64,000 nt of DNA, taken from an uncultured Prevotellaceae bacterium (GTDB lineage Bacteria > Bacteroidota > Bacteroidia > Bacteroidales > Bacteroidaceae). This document shows positions 25,602-38,731 of the stretch, in pieces. The position numbers and the translations under genes are program-made. A model generated the notes under the pieces. That model was not told the origin of the DNA, made no database searches, and worked only from the letters and a program-made list of their open reading frames with translations. How positions within the stretch are numbered: position 1 is the stretch's first letter; every line of letters starts with the position of its first letter. The stretch is taken from the NCBI GenBank assembly GCA_902767775.1, contig CACXIP010000022.1, positions 62,001 through 126,000 of the forward strand, in the 5' to 3' direction.

Positions 25602-25639
25602 GGTTAAGAGTCTCCCAGTCGGGGATTCTTAACCTTTTT
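25602..25639 (+). terminator. attenuator-like hairpin between rplL and rpoB
   Basis: GGTTAAGAgTCTCCC pairs with GGGGATTCTTAACC, with one bulge and a 4-base loop, followed by TTTTTG. It lies 50 bases before the rpoB ATG. It could end part of the transcripts so that L7/L12 is made in excess over RNA polymerase, as known for E. coli. Confidence 0.7.
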
Positions 25640-25688
25640 GTGTCTTTTCACCGAAAATGCCCCCGAGGGCACAAACAAAAATCATTTA

Positions 25689-28600
25689 ATGGCTTCCAAA
25701 CTCATCAACAACAGGGTTAATTTCGCCAGCGTCAGGACTCCGATGCCTACACCGGATTTCCTCGACGTGCAGTTGAAGTCGTTCCAGGACTTCCTGCAGC
25801 TCGACACACCCCCCGAGCTGAGAAAATACGATGGCCTCTACAAGGTGTTCTCTGAGAATTTCCCCATCACTGACACCCGCAACAACTTCGTGCTCGAGTT
25901 TCTCGACTACTTCATCGACCCGCCGAGGTACTCGATCGACGAATGTCTGGAGCGCGGACTGACCTACAGCGTGCCGCTGAAGGCCAAGATGATGCTCTAC
26001 TGCACCGACCCAGAGCATGTCGACTTTGAGCGCGTCACCACCGACGTGTTTCTCGGCACCATCCCCTACATGACAAGCAACGGCACCTTCATCATCAACG
26101 GTGCTGAGCGTGTCGTCGTCTCACAGCTGCACCGCTCTCCAGGCGTATTCTTCTCACAGGGCATGCATGCCAACGGCACCACACTCTACTCCGCACGTAT
26201 CATCCCCTTCAAGGGCTCGTGGATAGAGTTCGCTACCGACATCAACAATGTGATGTATGCCTACATTGACCGCAAGAAGAAACTCCCTGTCACCACACTG
26301 CTTCGTGCAATCGGCTATGAAAGCGACAAGGATATCCTCAGCATCTTCGACCTGGCCGACGAGGTAAAGGTAAACAAGAAGAACATGAAGGAGGCTGTCG
26401 GTCGCAAATTGGCTGGAAACGTCCTCAAGACATGGACCGAGGAGTTCTCTGACGAGGATACAGGTGAGGTGTCGATTATCGAGCGCAGTGAGCCCATCTT
26501 CACCCGCGGCACCGTCATCACCAAGGAAATCGCCGACGAGATCATCGAAAGCGGTACTCAGATTATCCTTCTGCACAAGGACGATGAGGAGTCGAAGAAC
26601 TTCTCCATCATCTTCAACACCCTTGCCAAGGACGACAGCAACTCTGAGATATCAGCAGTAAGGTACATCTATCGCCAGTTGCGCAATGCCGACCCTGCCG
26701 ACGACGCCAGCGCCCGTGAGGTTATCCAGAACCTCTTCTTCTCGGAGAAGCGCTATGACCTGGGTGAGGTAGGACGCTACCGCATCAACAAGAAGCTCGG
26801 CCTTGACACCGACATGGACGTGCGTATCCTCACCAAGCAGGATATCATCGAGATTATCAAATATCTTATCAAACTGGTCAACTCCAACGCCAACGTCGAT
26901 GATATTGACCACCTGTCCAACCGCCGTGTACGCACTGTGGGAGAGCAGTTGGCCAACCAGTTCTCTATCGGCCTGGCACGTATGAGCCGCACCATCCGTG
27001 AGCGCATGAACGTGCGTGACAACGAGACGTTCACTCCCACCGACCTGATCAATGCGAAGACCATTTCAAGCGTCATCAACACCTTCTTCGGCACCAACCC
27101 GCTGAGCCAGTTCATGGACCAGACCAACCCGCTCGCCGAGGTGACACACAAGCGACGCCTCTCCGCACTGGGCCCCGGCGGTCTGTCGAGAGAGAGGGCT
27201 GGCTTTGAGGTGCGTGACGTACACTATACACACTATGGCCGTCTTTGCCCGATTGAGAGTCCTGAAGGTCCGAACATCGGACTGATCTCATCGCTGTGTG
27301 TATATGCCACCATCAACGACCTGGGATTCATCGAGACTCCCTACCGCAAGGTAAAGGATGGCGTGGTGGACCTGAACAACGACAACGTGGTCTACATGAC
27401 CGCAGAGGAAGAGTCAGAGCACAATATCGGACAAGGCAATGCCCCGCTCAACGAGGATGGCACCTTCATCCGTGACGTGGTGAAATGCCGCCTTGACGCC
27501 GACTTCCCCGTGGTGCCGCCATCAGAGGTATCCTTCATGGATGTCTCTCCGCAGCAGATTGCGTCAGTGTCGGCTGCGCTTATCCCCTTCCTGGAGCATG
27601 ACGACGGTCACCGTGCCCTCATGGGATGCAACATGATGCGTCAGGCTGTGCCCCTTCTCCACAACGATGCGCCCATCGTGGGCACCGGTTTGGAGAAGCA
27701 GGTGTGCGAGGACTCACGCACCATGATTGTGGCAGAGGGAGAGGGTGTCATCGAGTTTGTCGATGCCACCACCATCCGCATCCTCTACGACCGCACCGAG
27801 GACGAGGAATTCGTCAGCTTCGACGAGCCAACCAAGGAATACCGTATTCCGAAGTTCCGTCGTACCAACCAGAACATGACCATCGACCTTCGCCCCATCT
27901 GCAACAAGGGCGACCGTGTGCACAAGGGCCAGATCCTTACCGAGGGCTATGCCACTGAGAATGGAGAACTTGCCCTGGGTCGCAACCTGCTCGTGGCTTA
28001 CATGCCGTGGAAGGGATACAACTATGAGGATGCCATCGTGCTGTCGGAGCGCCTGGTGCGCGAGGACGTGCTCACCAGCGTTCATGTGGACGAGTATCAG
28101 CTCGACGTGCGTGAGACCAAGCGCGGTATGGAGGAGTTCACCTCCGACATCCCCAATGTAAGCGAGGAAGCCACCAAGGACCTCGATGTCAACGGTATCA
28201 TCCGCGTTGGCGCGAGAGTGGAGCCAGGCGACATCCTCATCGGCAAAATCTCACCCAAGGGAGAGAGTGATCCCACACCCGAGGAGAAACTGCTCAGGGC
28301 CATCTTTGGCGACAAGGCTGGCGATGTGAAGGACTCCTCGCTGAAGGCCAACCCGTCGCTCAGCGGCGTGGTCATCGACAAGAAACTCTTCTCCAAGGCT
28401 GTGAAGACCCGCGAGTCGCGCAGGAACGACAAGATACAGTTGCAGAAGATTGACGAGGAGTACGAGGCAAAGAACGACGACCTGAAGGATATCCTGGTCG
28501 ACAAGTTGATGAAACTGCTGAAGGGCAAGAACTCCCAGGGCGTGAAAGACTATGCCGATACAGAGATCATCACCAAAGGTTCCAAGTTCACCATGGCTGC

Positions 28601-29501
28601 TCTGAAGAACCTCAACTATGAGGGCATACAGTCGAACAACTGGACCGACGATGAGCACACCAACATGCTTATCTCGCAGCTGATCATGAACTATATCCGC
28701 AAGGCAAAACTGCTCGACGCAGAACTCAAACGCCGCAAGTTCGCCATCACCATCGGCGACGAGCTGCCCTCAGGCATTCTCCAGATGGCCAAGGTGTATG
28801 TGGCGAAGAAGAGAAAAATCGGCGTGGGCGACAAACTTGCAGGACGCCACGGAAACAAGGGTATCGTGTCGAAGGTGGTGCGCCAGGAGGATATGCCGTT
28901 CCTCGACGACGGACGTCCCGTCGACCTCGTGCTCAACCCGCTGGGTGTGCCTTCGCGTATGAACCTCGGACAGATTTTCGAGGCCATCCTCGGAGCTGCA
29001 GGAAAACGTCTCGGCGTGAAGTTTGCAACACCCATCTTCGACGGCGCAAAACTCGACGACCTTTCCAAGTGGACCGACAAGGCAGGACTGCCACGCCTCT
29101 GCTCCACACACCTCTATGACGGTGAGACCGGAGAGCGCTTCGACCAACCTGCCACAGTGGGTATCACCTACTTCCTGAAACTCGGACACATGGTGGAGGA
29201 CAAGATGCACGCACGCAGCATCGGACCGTACTCGCTCATCACCCAGCAGCCCCTCGGCGGAAAAGCCCAGTTCGGCGGCCAGCGCTTCGGTGAGATGGAG
29301 GTCTGGGCACTCGAAGCCTTCGGCGCAAGCCACGTGCTGCAGGAAATCCTCACCGTGAAGTCGGACGATGTCGTAGGAAGAAGCAAGGTCTACGAGGCCA
29401 TCGTCAAGGGAGAGCCCATGCCTATGCCTGGAATCCCCGAATCTCTCAACGTGCTTCTGCATGAACTCCGCGGACTCGGATTAAGTATCAAACTCGAATA
29501 A
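25689..29501 (+). CDS. rpoB: RNA polymerase beta subunit
   Basis: From the ATG at 25689 the protein has 1270 residues; an upstream in-frame GTG at 25638 lies at the hairpin's T run and is unlikely. The rifampicin region shows [22 protein letters not shown] (split here) and the [21 protein letters not shown] block is intact. The C-terminal [15 protein letters not shown] and [18 protein letters not shown] stretches, which meet beta prime, are complete. Wild-type-like residues are seen at the usual rifampicin positions (Asp, His/Lys, Ser). Confidence 0.97.
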   Translation: MASKLINNRVNFASVRTPMPTPDFLDVQLKSFQDFLQLDTPPELRKYDGLYKVFSENFPITDTRNNFVLEFLDYFIDPPRYSIDECLERGLTYSVPLKAKMMLYCTDPEHVDFERVTTDVFLGTIPYMTSNGTFIINGAERVVVSQLHRSPGVFFSQGMHANGTTLYSARIIPFKGSWIEFATDINNVMYAYIDRKKKLPVTTLLRAIGYESDKDILSIFDLADEVKVNKKNMKEAVGRKLAGNVLKTWTEEFSDEDTGEVSIIERSEPIFTRGTVITKEIADEIIESGTQIILLHKDDEESKNFSIIFNTLAKDDSNSEISAVRYIYRQLRNADPADDASAREVIQNLFFSEKRYDLGEVGRYRINKKLGLDTDMDVRILTKQDIIEIIKYLIKLVNSNANVDDIDHLSNRRVRTVGEQLANQFSIGLARMSRTIRERMNVRDNETFTPTDLINAKTISSVINTFFGTNPLSQFMDQTNPLAEVTHKRRLSALGPGGLSRERAGFEVRDVHYTHYGRLCPIESPEGPNIGLISSLCVYATINDLGFIETPYRKVKDGVVDLNNDNVVYMTAEEESEHNIGQGNAPLNEDGTFIRDVVKCRLDADFPVVPPSEVSFMDVSPQQIASVSAALIPFLEHDDGHRALMGCNMMRQAVPLLHNDAPIVGTGLEKQVCEDSRTMIVAEGEGVIEFVDATTIRILYDRTEDEEFVSFDEPTKEYRIPKFRRTNQNMTIDLRPICNKGDRVHKGQILTEGYATENGELALGRNLLVAYMPWKGYNYEDAIVLSERLVREDVLTSVHVDEYQLDVRETKRGMEEFTSDIPNVSEEATKDLDVNGIIRVGARVEPGDILIGKISPKGESDPTPEEKLLRAIFGDKAGDVKDSSLKANPSLSGVVIDKKLFSKAVKTRESRRNDKIQLQKIDEEYEAKNDDLKDILVDKLMKLLKGKNSQGVKDYADTEIITKGSKFTMAALKNLNYEGIQSNNWTDDEHTNMLISQLIMNYIRKAKLLDAELKRRKFAITIGDELPSGILQMAKVYVAKKRKIGVGDKLAGRHGNKGIVSKVVRQEDMPFLDDGRPVDLVLNPLGVPSRMNLGQIFEAILGAAGKRLGVKFATPIFDGAKLDDLSKWTDKAGLPRLCSTHLYDGETGERFDQPATVGITYFLKLGHMVEDKMHARSIGPYSLITQQPLGGKAQFGGQRFGEMEVWALEAFGASHVLQEILTVKSDDVVGRSKVYEAIVKGEPMPMPGIPESLNVLLHELRGLGLSIKLE

Positions 29502-29514
29502 ATCGACATCAGAC

Positions 29515-32500
29515 ATGGCTTTTAAGAAAGATACAAAAGTGAAGAACAACTTCACTAAAATCACCATCGGACTCGCCTCGCCAGAGGAAATCCTTGAGAA
29601 CTCATACGGTGAGGTGACCAAGCCAGAGACCATCAACTACCGCACGTACAAACCCGAGCGCGACGGTCTCTTCTGCGAGCGCATCTTCGGCCCTACACGC
29701 GACTATGAGTGCGGGTGCGGCAAGTACAAGCGCATCCGTTACAAGGGCATCGTATGCGACCGCTGCGGTGTGGAGGTGACAGAGAAAAACGTGCGCCGTG
29801 AGCGCAGTGGACATATCGAACTGGTGGTGCCGGTGGCACACATCTGGTATTTCCGTTCACTGCCCAACAAAATCGGCTACCTGCTCGGACTCCCCACCAA
29901 GAAGCTCGACGCTGTGATCTATTATGAGAAATATGTGGTCATACAGCCCGGTGACTTTGAGGGCAGGACTGATGTGGAGAAAGATTCGGAGACCTCAAGC
30001 GAGAAGAACATTCCCTCGCTCGGTTCCCAAAAATTCGACCTTCTCTCAGAAGAGGAGTATCTCGATATCGTGGAGAACAAACTCTCTCCCGAGAACCAGG
30101 CTCTCCCTGACAGCGACCCCCATAAGTTTGTCGCCAAGATGGGTGCAGAGGCCATTTACGACCTCCTCGCCTCCATCAACCTCGACGAACTGTCGGCCGA
30201 ACTGCGCGACCGCGCCAGCAAGGACGCTGCGGTGGCACGCAAGACCGAGGCACTGAAGCGCCTTCAGGTGGTCGAGGCTTTCCGCGGCAGCAAGGATGTG
30301 AACCGTCCGGAATGGATGATTCTGAAAATCATCCCCGTGACACCTCCTGAACTCAGACCTCTTGTGCCGCTGGATGGTGGCCGTTTCGCCACTTCCGACC
30401 TCAACGACCTCTACCGCCGGGTGATCATCCGCAACAACCGTCTGAAGAGACTGATGGAGATCAAAGCCCCTGAGGTCATCCTCCGCAATGAGAAACGTAT
30501 GCTCCAGGAGGCTGTCGACAGCTTGTTTGACAACTCTCGCAAGGGCAGTGCCGTGAAGAGTGAGTCCAACCGCCCGCTGAAGTCGCTTTCCGACTCTCTC
30601 AAGGGCAAGCAGGGACGCTTCCGTCAGAACTTGCTCGGCAAACGTGTCGACTACTCCGCCCGCTCGGTTATCGTGGTGGGTCCGGAACTGAAGATGGGTG
30701 AGTGCGGACTTCCGAAACTCATGGCAGCCGAACTCTACAAGCCGTTTATCATTCGCAAGCTCATCGAGCGAGGCATCGTGAAGACGGTGAAGAGTGCCAA
30801 GAAAATCGTCGACCGCCGCGAACCGGTCATCTGGGATATCCTCGAGAACGTGATGATGGGCCACCCCGTGCTGCTCAACCGCGCACCGACCCTCCACCGA
30901 CTCGGCATCCAGGCTTTCCAGCCCAAGCTCATCGAGGGCAAGGCCATCCAGCTTCACCCCCTCGCATGTACGGCATTCAATGCTGACTTCGACGGCGACC
31001 AGATGGCTGTGCACCTCCCGCTGAGCAATGAGGCAATACTCGAAGCACAGATTCTCATGCTCCAGAGCCACAACATCCTCAACCCTGCCAACGGCTCACC
31101 TATCACGGTGCCGTCACAGGATATGGTGCTGGGACTGTACTACATCACCAAAATCCGTCCGGGTGCCAAGGGTGAGGGACTCACTTTCTACGGTCCCGAA
31201 GAGGCTATCATCGCCTACAACGAGGGTAAGTGCGACCTGCACGCGCAGGTGCGTGTCATCGTGAAGGATTATGATGAGAACGGCCAGATGGTAGACAAGA
31301 TGGTGGAGACGTCCGTGGGACGTGTCATCGTCAACGGTATTGTGCCTTCCAAGGTAGGTTATGTCAACAAGGTGATTTCCAAGAAGAGCCTGCGCGACAT
31401 CATCGCCGACGTCATCAAATCGGTAGGATTTGCTGAGGCTTGCGAGTTCCTTGACGGTATCAAGAACCTGGGCTACCGCATGGCTTACCGTGCCGGTCTC
31501 TCCTTCAACCTCGACGACATCATCATCCCGCCAGAGAAGGCCGACCTCATTGAGAAAGGAAATGAGGATGTGCGCCGCATCTGGGATGAATACAACCTGG
31601 GCTTCATCACTGACAAGGAGCGCTATAATCAGGTGATTGACACCTGGACACACGTCAACAATGACATTGCCAATATCCTGCTGAAGGAGATGGAGGAGGC
31701 CGATCAGGGCTTCAACGCCGTGTATATGATGCTCGACTCTGGCGCTCGTGGTTCTAAAGACCAGATCAAACAGCTTTCCGGTATCCGCGGACTGATGGCA
31801 AAACCTCAGAAGAGCGGTGCCTCTGACTCACTCATCATCGAGAACCCTATCCTCTCCAACTTCAAGGAGGGTATGTCGGTGCTGGAATACTTCATCGCCT
31901 CACACGGTGCAAGAAAGGGTCTTGCCGACACCGCCATGAAGACGGCCGACGCTGGATACCTGACACGACGCCTTGTGGACGTGTCGCACGATGTCATCAT
32001 CAATGAGGAGGACTGCGGAACACTCCGCGGACTCACTTGTTCGGCACTGAAGAGCGGCGACGAGGTCATCTCCACACTCTATGAGCGCATCCTCGGACGC
32101 GTGTCGGTGCACGACATCATCAACCCCACTACCGGTGAACTCATTGTGGCTGCCGGTGAGGAAATCACTGAGGATGTGGCACAGGCCATCGAGGATTCTC
32201 CCATCGAGACGGTGGAAATCCGCTCAGTGCTTACCTGTGAGAGCAAGAAGGGCGTATGCATGAAATGCTATGGCCGCAACTTGGCTACCAGCCGCATGGT
32301 GCAGATGGGCGAGGCCGTAGGCGTCATCGCCGCACAAGCCATCGGTGAGCCGGGTACACAGCTGACCCTCCGTACGTTCCACGCAGGTGGTGTGGCTGCC
32401 AACGCTGCCGCCAATGCCTCCATCGTGGCAAAGAACGACTCTCGCCTGGAGTTCGATGAGCTCCGCACTGTTCCCTATGTTGAGGAAAACAAGGAACTCG

Positions 32501-33894
32501 GCCAGCAAAGGGAGTGCCAGATGGTGGTAAGCCGCCTCGCTGAGGTAAGGTTCATCGACACCAACACGGGTATCGTGCTCTCTACCATCCCCGTGCCCTA
32601 TGGCAGCTCGCTTTACTTCAACACCGGTGATGTGGTGAAGAAGGGTGACCTGGTCGCCAAATGGGACCCGTTCAACGCTGTCATCGTCACCGAGTTCAAA
32701 GGTAAGCTCCACTTCAACAATGTGGAGGAGGGCGTCACCTACAGGGCAGAGACGGATGACACGACAGGCATGACTGAGCGTGTGATCATCGAGGCGAAAG
32801 ACCGTGTCCTGGTGCCTACTTGCGATATCATCGACGAGAATGGTGAGATTCTGGGAACCTACAACTTCCCCGTTGGAGGCCACATCTCAGTAGAAGACAA
32901 TACCGAGGTGAAAACAGGTACAACACTCGTCAAGATTCCTCGCTCGATGGCAAAAGGTGGTGACATCACCGGTGGTCTGCCCCGTGTGACCGAACTCTTC
33001 GAGGCACGCAACCCGTCGAACCCCGCCGTGGTAAGTGAAATCGATGGTGAGGTGACCATGGGACGCCTGAAACGAGGCAACCGAGAGATTATCATCACCA
33101 GCAAGACTGGCGACCAGCGCAAATACCCCGTTTCGCTCTCAAAACAGTTGCTCGTGCAGGAGCACGACGCTGTGAGGGCCGGAACAAAGCTCTCCGACGG
33201 TTCGGTCACCCCGAGCGACATCCTTGCCATCAAGGGTCCGACCGCCGTTCAGGAGTATATCGTCAATGAGGTGCAGGACGTCTACCGTCTGCAAGGTGTG
33301 AAAATCAACGACAAGCACTTTGAAATCATCGTTCGCCAAATGATGCGCAAGGTGCAAATCGTGGAACCGGGCGACACGACATTCCTTGAGCAGGAAATCG
33401 TCGACAAGCTCGACTTTGCAGAGGAGAACGACCGCATCTGGGGCAAGAAAGTTGTTGTAGACAAAGGCGACAGCGAAAATGTCTATAACGGACAGATCAT
33501 CAGCGCTCGCAAATTGCGCGATGAGAACTCGAGCCTGACACGACGTGACCTGCGCACCATCCAAGTACGCGACGTTGTGCCCGCCACTTCAACCCAGATT
33601 CTCCAGGGTATCACACGAGCTGCGTTGCAGACGAAGAGCTTCATGTCGGCAGCCTCCTTCCAGGAGACGACGAAGGTGCTCAACGAGGCTGCCATCCGCG
33701 GCAAGGTAGACTACCTTGAGGGAATGAAGGAGAACGTCATCTGCGGACACCTCATTCCAGCAGGTACAGGACTGCGCCAGTGGGATAAACTGCTCGTCGG
33801 CTCCAGGGAGGAGCACGACCGCATGCAGGCCAACAAGAAGAACGTGCTCGACTTCGCCGATGAGGAGGAAATCGAGGCTGAGAAACGACAGTAA
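29515..33894 (+). CDS. rpoC: RNA polymerase beta prime subunit
   Basis: 1459 residues, 13 bases after rpoB. The N-terminal zinc ribbon [20 protein letters not shown] is complete, the catalytic loop [12 protein letters not shown] binds the active-site magnesium, and the bridge-helix and trigger-loop region follow ([16 protein letters not shown]). A second cysteine cluster ([15 protein letters not shown]) forms the other zinc site. The acidic C-terminus ends [11 protein letters not shown]. Confidence 0.97.
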   Translation: MAFKKDTKVKNNFTKITIGLASPEEILENSYGEVTKPETINYRTYKPERDGLFCERIFGPTRDYECGCGKYKRIRYKGIVCDRCGVEVTEKNVRRERSGHIELVVPVAHIWYFRSLPNKIGYLLGLPTKKLDAVIYYEKYVVIQPGDFEGRTDVEKDSETSSEKNIPSLGSQKFDLLSEEEYLDIVENKLSPENQALPDSDPHKFVAKMGAEAIYDLLASINLDELSAELRDRASKDAAVARKTEALKRLQVVEAFRGSKDVNRPEWMILKIIPVTPPELRPLVPLDGGRFATSDLNDLYRRVIIRNNRLKRLMEIKAPEVILRNEKRMLQEAVDSLFDNSRKGSAVKSESNRPLKSLSDSLKGKQGRFRQNLLGKRVDYSARSVIVVGPELKMGECGLPKLMAAELYKPFIIRKLIERGIVKTVKSAKKIVDRREPVIWDILENVMMGHPVLLNRAPTLHRLGIQAFQPKLIEGKAIQLHPLACTAFNADFDGDQMAVHLPLSNEAILEAQILMLQSHNILNPANGSPITVPSQDMVLGLYYITKIRPGAKGEGLTFYGPEEAIIAYNEGKCDLHAQVRVIVKDYDENGQMVDKMVETSVGRVIVNGIVPSKVGYVNKVISKKSLRDIIADVIKSVGFAEACEFLDGIKNLGYRMAYRAGLSFNLDDIIIPPEKADLIEKGNEDVRRIWDEYNLGFITDKERYNQVIDTWTHVNNDIANILLKEMEEADQGFNAVYMMLDSGARGSKDQIKQLSGIRGLMAKPQKSGASDSLIIENPILSNFKEGMSVLEYFIASHGARKGLADTAMKTADAGYLTRRLVDVSHDVIINEEDCGTLRGLTCSALKSGDEVISTLYERILGRVSVHDIINPTTGELIVAAGEEITEDVAQAIEDSPIETVEIRSVLTCESKKGVCMKCYGRNLATSRMVQMGEAVGVIAAQAIGEPGTQLTLRTFHAGGVAANAAANASIVAKNDSRLEFDELRTVPYVEENKELGQQRECQMVVSRLAEVRFIDTNTGIVLSTIPVPYGSSLYFNTGDVVKKGDLVAKWDPFNAVIVTEFKGKLHFNNVEEGVTYRAETDDTTGMTERVIIEAKDRVLVPTCDIIDENGEILGTYNFPVGGHISVEDNTEVKTGTTLVKIPRSMAKGGDITGGLPRVTELFEARNPSNPAVVSEIDGEVTMGRLKRGNREIIITSKTGDQRKYPVSLSKQLLVQEHDAVRAGTKLSDGSVTPSDILAIKGPTAVQEYIVNEVQDVYRLQGVKINDKHFEIIVRQMMRKVQIVEPGDTTFLEQEIVDKLDFAEENDRIWGKKVVVDKGDSENVYNGQIISARKLRDENSSLTRRDLRTIQVRDVVPATSTQILQGITRAALQTKSFMSAASFQETTKVLNEAAIRGKVDYLEGMKENVICGHLIPAGTGLRQWDKLLVGSREEHDRMQANKKNVLDFADEEEIEAEKRQ

Positions 33895-33916
33895 CCCGAT
33901 TTAAAAAGCAACAATC

Positions 33917-34240
33917 ATGGACAATCAAAACAAACCTCAGGGCAAACAACTGCAGATAGAGGTGAGTCCGGAAATGGCTTCGGGAGTGTATGTGAATTTC
34001 GCGCTTATCGCGCATTCCAGCTCAGAGTTCATCGTCGACCTCGCCTCCGTGATGCCGGGATTCCAAAAGGCTACAGTTCGCAGCCGGGCTATCCTCGCTC
34101 CGGAGCACGCCAAGCGGCTGCTCATGGCACTGCAGGAGAACGTCGCGAGATATGAGCAGGAGTTTGGGCCCATCAAATTGCCCAACACTCCGCCGCGCAC
34201 CATCTCGCCATTCAACATGGGCAATAAGGGAGAGGCATAA
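33917..34240 (+). CDS. DUF3467 family protein
   Basis: The 107-residue protein (IEVSPEMASGVYVNFALIAH, then FIVDLASVMPG) is the DUF3467 family that follows rpoC in many Bacteroidetes. Function unknown; the conserved place suggests a link with transcription. Gap of 22 bases from rpoC; followed by a strong hairpin. Confidence 0.85.
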   Translation: MDNQNKPQGKQLQIEVSPEMASGVYVNFALIAHSSSEFIVDLASVMPGFQKATVRSRAILAPEHAKRLLMALQENVARYEQEFGPIKLPNTPPRTISPFNMGNKGEA

Positions 34241-34262
34241 CCTCTGCCTGCCCAACTGCCAA

Positions 34263-34303
34263 TACGGGACATTTTCATCCTTTTGGGATGATTTTGTCCC
34301 GTA
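34263..34303 (+). terminator. hairpin after the rpoC-DUF3467 block
   Basis: TACGGGAC pairs with GTCCCGTA, and CATCC with GGGATG inside, with symmetrical A/T internal sequence. The T run after it is weak (AATTTATG), so it may be a partial terminator or an RNA end-protecting stem. Confidence 0.6.
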
Positions 34304-34393
34304 ATTTATGTTAAAAACGTTATAAAACATTAAATATTGAGCTTCCCTTGGTCTTTGAAGCTCATTTAATTAGGATAATTTAGGCAAAGTTAG

Positions 34394-34401
34394 TACCTTT
34401 G
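34394..34401 (+). promoter_or_regulatory. possible str operon promoter (-7 box)
   Basis: TACCTTTG matches TAnnTTTG. No clear -33 element is seen at the expected place. It would give rpsL a leader of about 80 bases. Confidence 0.5.
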
Positions 34402-34487
34402 CACCCCAAATTGGTGTGTTCCGGCATACCATATTATTATGTGCAAACAACAATACAACATATAAATACAATTTTAAAAATTACAAA

Positions 34488-34868
34488 ATGCCTACAATTT
34501 CACAATTAGTAAGGAAAGGCAGGAAGGAACTGGTCGACAAGAGCAAGTCCCCCGCTTTGGACTCATGTCCTCAGCGCCGTGGAGTATGCGTTCGCGTCTA
34601 CACCACTACTCCCAAAAAGCCTAATTCGGCAATGCGTAAAGTTGCCCGTGTAAGATTGACCAACCAAAAGGAAGTGAACTCGTACATTCCTGGCGAGGGA
34701 CACAACCTGCAGGAGCACAGCATCGTGCTCGTGCGCGGTGGTCGTGTTAAGGACCTCCCTGGCGTGCGCTACCACATCGTTCGCGGCACGCTTGACACTG
34801 CCGGCGTCGCTAACCGCACCCAGCGTCGCTCGAAATATGGTGCAAAACGTCCTAAGCAGAAGAAGTAA
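34488..34868 (+). CDS. rpsL: 30S ribosomal protein S12
   Basis: 126 residues from the ATG at 34488. The decoding-centre loops [18 protein letters not shown] and [13 protein letters not shown] are present with lysines at the positions linked to streptomycin sensitivity (wild type). Confidence 0.96.
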   Translation: MPTISQLVRKGRKELVDKSKSPALDSCPQRRGVCVRVYTTTPKKPNSAMRKVARVRLTNQKEVNSYIPGEGHNLQEHSIVLVRGGRVKDLPGVRYHIVRGTLDTAGVANRTQRRSKYGAKRPKQKK

Positions 34869-35011
34869 TAACCGGAGAAGGTTAGTACAAGGACACATTC
34901 ATTCAAAAATCGTTTTGCTGGAGAATTGTTAGACAGGTTGAGTAAATGCTCTCGTGTGAGCGTTGAAGAACAAGAAAGGACAGCCCCAAGCAGAATTTAT
35001 TTCAAGACAAA

Positions 35012-35488
35012 ATGAGAAAAGCAAAACCCAAAAAGCGCCTGATCCTCCCGGATCCGGTGTTCAACGACCAAAAGGTGTCGAAATTTGTGAACCATCTGAT
35101 GTACAGTGGCAAAAAGACCATCTCGTACGACATTTTCTACAAGGCACTCGACATAGTGAAGGCCAAGATGGAAAAAGAGGAGAAGTCTCCCCTCGAAATC
35201 TGGAAGACCGCACTCGACAACATCACCCCGCAAGTGGAGGTGAAGAGCCGCCGTATCGGTGGTGCCACTTTCCAGGTGCCTACTGAAATCCGTCCCGACC
35301 GTAAGGAGAGCGTCTCTATGAAGAACATGATCAACTTCGCACGCAAGCGCGGCGGAAAGAGTATGGCTGAGAAGCTGGCTGCAGAGATCATGGACGCATA
35401 CAACAACCAGGGCGGTGCCTTCAAGCGTAAGGAGGATATGCACCGCATGGCTGAGGCCAACCGTGCTTTTGCCCATTTCAGATTCTAA
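35012..35488 (+). CDS. rpsG: 30S ribosomal protein S7
   Basis: 158 residues, complete S7 with [18 protein letters not shown] at the start and the beta-hairpin region. It nucleates 16S 3' domain assembly. The 143-base gap after rpsL holds nothing that I recognise. Confidence 0.96.
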   Translation: MRKAKPKKRLILPDPVFNDQKVSKFVNHLMYSGKKTISYDIFYKALDIVKAKMEKEEKSPLEIWKTALDNITPQVEVKSRRIGGATFQVPTEIRPDRKESVSMKNMINFARKRGGKSMAEKLAAEIMDAYNNQGGAFKRKEDMHRMAEANRAFAHFRF

Positions 35489-35524
35489 TTTTCAGGTAAC
35501 ATATAAAGATAAGGTAAAAAGAAA

Positions 35525-37648
35525 ATGGCAAAGCAAGACTTACAGCTCACGCGCAATATCGGCATCATGGCCCATATCGACGCCGGCAAGACCACCACAT
35601 CAGAGCGCATCCTGTTCTACACGGGAAAGACGCACAAAATCGGTGAGGTGCACGACGGTGCCGCCACCATGGACTGGATGGCCCAGGAGCAGGAGAGGGG
35701 GATCACCATCACCTCCGCAGCTACCACTTGCTCGTGGGATTGGAACGGAAGGAAATATAAAATCAACCTCATTGACACTCCGGGACACGTCGACTTCACC
35801 GCAGAGGTGGAGCGCTCACTCAGGGTGCTCGACGGAGCAGTAGCCACCTATTCCGCAGCCGACGGCGTACAGCCACAGTCGGAGACGGTGTGGCGCCAAG
35901 CTGACAAATACAACGTTCCCCGCATCGGATATGTCAACAAGATGGACCGCTCCGGAGCGGACTTCTTCGAGACCGTGCAGCAGATGAAGGACATCCTGGG
36001 TGCCAACCCGTGCCCAGTGCAGATTCCCATCGGAGCAGAGGAGAACTTCAAGGGAGTGGTCGACCTCATCAAGATGAAGGCCATTCTGTGGAACGACGAG
36101 ACCATGGGTGCCGAGTACGACATCGAGGACATCCCCGCTAACCTTCTCGACGAAGCCGAGGAGTGGCGCGACAAGATGCTGGAGAGTGCCTCCAACTTTG
36201 ATGACGAACTCATGGAGAAATACCTCGAGGGACAGGAGATTTCCGAGGAGGAAATCATCGCCGCCATCCGCAAGGGTACGGTGGCCATGGAACTCACTCC
36301 TATGGTCTGCGGCTCCTCATACAAGAACAAAGGTGTGCAGCCGCTCCTCGACTATGTCTGCGCCTTCCTTCCCTCACCACTCGACGCAGTGAATATCGTG
36401 GGTGTCAACCCCGACACTGAGGCTGAGGAAGACCGCAAGCCTTCTGAGGACGAGCCCACTGCTGCCCTGGCATTCAAGATTGCCACCGACCCGTATATGG
36501 GACGCCTGGTGTTCTTCCGTGTCTACTCAGGCAAGGTGCAGGCAGGCTCCTACGTCTACAACCCACGCTCGGGCAAGAAGGAGCGCATCAGCCGCCTCTT
36601 CCAGATGAACTCCAACAAGGAGATTCCCATGGAGTCGATCGACGCTGGTGATATTGGCGCAGGTGTAGGCTTCAAGGACATCCACACCGGCGACACCCTC
36701 TGCGATGAGAACCATCCCATCGTCCTGGAGTCGATGACATTCCCCGATCCCGTGATCGGTATCGCCGTGGAGCCCAAGTCACAGGCTGACGTCGACAAGC
36801 TCGGCATCGGACTTGCCAAACTGGCTGAGGAAGACCCCACCTTCACCGTGCGCACCGATGAGCAGAGCGGACAGACCATCATCTCGGGTATGGGCGAGCT
36901 TCATCTCGACATCATCATCGACCGTCTGAAGCGTGAGTTCAAGGTGGAGTGCAACCAAGGCAAGCCACAGGTCAACTACAAGGAGGCCATCACACGTACA
37001 GTGGAGATAGAGGAAGTCTACAAGAAGCAGACCGGTGGACGCGGAAAGTATGCCAAGATTCTCGTGCAGGTAGGACCTGTGGACGAGGACTACGACATCA
37101 AGGCCAACGGACCTCTCCAGTTCGTCAACGAGGTGAAGGGTGGCAACATCCCCAAGGAGTATATCCCCTCCATCCAGAAGGGATTCGAGTCGGCCATGAA
37201 GAACGGCATCCTCGGAGGATATCCTGTCGACTCACTCAAGGTGACTGTCGTCGATGGCGGATTCCACCCTGTCGATTCCGACCAGCTCTCATTCGAGATT
37301 GCTGCCATTCAAGCCTATAAGGACGCTTGCGTGAAGGCTGCTCCGGTGCTCATGGAGCCCATCATGAAACTCGAGGTGGTGACACCCGAGGAGAATATGG
37401 GCGACGTGATAGGAGACCTGAACAAGCGCCGCGGACAGGTGCAGGGCATGGACGAGGCACGCTCAGGCGGGCGCATCGTCAAGGCTATGGTTCCTCTGTC
37501 AGAGACCTTCGGCTACGTGACCGCACTCCGCACTATCACATCAGGACGCGCTACAAGCTCCATGGAGTATGACCACCACGCACCGCTCTCAAGCTCCATC
37601 GCAAGGGAAGTGCTGCAGGAAATCAACGGACGCGCCGACCTGGTGTAA
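35525..37648 (+). CDS. fusA: elongation factor G
   Basis: 707 residues, the translocation GTPase. G1 motif [28 protein letters not shown] and NKMD are present, followed by domains II-V ending in [14 protein letters not shown]. Length and motifs are normal, so it is a true EF-G, not an RF-3 or TetM relative. Gap of 36 bases from rpsG. Confidence 0.97.
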   Translation: MAKQDLQLTRNIGIMAHIDAGKTTTSERILFYTGKTHKIGEVHDGAATMDWMAQEQERGITITSAATTCSWDWNGRKYKINLIDTPGHVDFTAEVERSLRVLDGAVATYSAADGVQPQSETVWRQADKYNVPRIGYVNKMDRSGADFFETVQQMKDILGANPCPVQIPIGAEENFKGVVDLIKMKAILWNDETMGAEYDIEDIPANLLDEAEEWRDKMLESASNFDDELMEKYLEGQEISEEEIIAAIRKGTVAMELTPMVCGSSYKNKGVQPLLDYVCAFLPSPLDAVNIVGVNPDTEAEEDRKPSEDEPTAALAFKIATDPYMGRLVFFRVYSGKVQAGSYVYNPRSGKKERISRLFQMNSNKEIPMESIDAGDIGAGVGFKDIHTGDTLCDENHPIVLESMTFPDPVIGIAVEPKSQADVDKLGIGLAKLAEEDPTFTVRTDEQSGQTIISGMGELHLDIIIDRLKREFKVECNQGKPQVNYKEAITRTVEIEEVYKKQTGGRGKYAKILVQVGPVDEDYDIKANGPLQFVNEVKGGNIPKEYIPSIQKGFESAMKNGILGGYPVDSLKVTVVDGGFHPVDSDQLSFEIAAIQAYKDACVKAAPVLMEPIMKLEVVTPEENMGDVIGDLNKRRGQVQGMDEARSGGRIVKAMVPLSETFGYVTALRTITSGRATSSMEYDHHAPLSSSIAREVLQEINGRADLV

Positions 37649-37662
37649 CACTGAAAAGATGA

Positions 37663-37704
37663 CCGCGGCCCGACTTAGCGTATGACTCTTAAGCGGGTTC
37701 GCGG
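37663..37704 (+). other. bulged hairpin in the fusA-rpsJ gap
   Basis: CCGCG-CCCG-CTTA pairs with TAAG-CGGG-CGCGG, with bulges and a 12-base loop. It lies 38 bases before rpsJ, where an S10 leader regulated by L4 would be expected in other bacteria. No T run follows, so it is not a plain terminator. Confidence 0.35.
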
Positions 37705-37741
37705 CCACCAAATGATAAAACTTCATTAAAAATCAGAAAAC

Positions 37742-38047
37742 ATGAGTCAGAAAATCAGAATCAAACTGAAGTCCTACGACCACAAGCTCGTGGACAAGTC
37801 GGCCGAGAAAATCGTCAAGGCCGTGAAAGCTACCGGCGCCGTGGTGAGCGGTCCTATCCCCCTCCCCACACACAAGCGCATCTACACTGTCAACCGCTCC
37901 ACCTTCGTCAACAAGAAGGCTCGCGAGCAGTTCCAACTCTCCGACTACAAGCGCCTCATCGACATCTACAGCACCACTGCCAAGACTGTCGACGCACTGA
38001 TGAAACTCGAACTCCCCAGCGGCGTGGAGGTGGAAATCAAGGTATAG
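37742..38047 (+). CDS. rpsJ: 30S ribosomal protein S10
   Basis: 101 residues, complete S10 ([20 protein letters not shown]). First gene of the S10 block, 93 bases after fusA; also NusE of the antitermination complex. Confidence 0.96.
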   Translation: MSQKIRIKLKSYDHKLVDKSAEKIVKAVKATGAVVSGPIPLPTHKRIYTVNRSTFVNKKAREQFQLSDYKRLIDIYSTTAKTVDALMKLELPSGVEVEIKV

Positions 38048-38116
38048 GAGACTCACTTAAAGATAAAACAGTTGCTAACGCAACATATATACAATCATTA
38101 TTAAAACACAATTGAA

Positions 38117-38731
38117 ATGCCAGGATTAATTGGAAGAAAAATCGGAATGACATCCGTTTTCAGTGCCGACGGCAAAAACGTGCCGTGCACTGTTATCGAA
38201 GCTGGTCCTTGTGTCGTGACTCAGGTGAAGACCAATGAGAATGATGGTTACAGCGCCTATCAGCTCGCTTTCGGCGAGGCTAAGGAGAAGAACACCACCA
38301 AACCTCTCATGGGTATCTTCAAGAAAGCAGGCACAACGCCGAAAAAGCACTTGGCCGAGTTCAAGTTCGACGAGGAGTACAACCTCGGCGACACCATCAC
38401 CGTTGAAATCTTCAACGACTCGATGTTCGTCGACGTCACAGGTACTTCAAAAGGTAAAGGTTTCCAGGGCGTCATCAAACGCCACGGATTCGGAGGTGTT
38501 GGACAACAGACACACGGTCAGGACGACCGCGCCCGCAAACCGGGTTCGATCGGTGCATGTTCTTATCCCGCCAAAGTGTTCAAGGGAATGCGCATGGCTG
38601 GGCACATGGGATGTGACAGGGTTACGACTAAGAACCTCAGAGTGTTAAAAGTGATACCGGAGCACAACCTCCTTCTCGTGAAGGGCTCTGTGGCCGGTGC
38701 TATTGGCTCAACCGTCTTAATTCAGAAATAA
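38117..38731 (+). CDS. rplC: 50S ribosomal protein L3
   Basis: 204 residues, with [13 protein letters not shown] at the start and [14 protein letters not shown] in the centre. Its stop shares a base with the rplD start (TAATG). Confidence 0.96.
   Translation: MPGLIGRKIGMTSVFSADGKNVPCTVIEAGPCVVTQVKTNENDGYSAYQLAFGEAKEKNTTKPLMGIFKKAGTTPKKHLAEFKFDEEYNLGDTITVEIFNDSMFVDVTGTSKGKGFQGVIKRHGFGGVGQQTHGQDDRARKPGSIGACSYPAKVFKGMRMAGHMGCDRVTTKNLRVLKVIPEHNLLLVKGSVAGAIGSTVLIQK

Noticed and set aside
25638-25688. An upstream GTG start for rpoB
   Set aside because: It overlaps the T run of the attenuator and adds a non-conserved leader; the ATG at 25689 gives the normal MASKLINN start.
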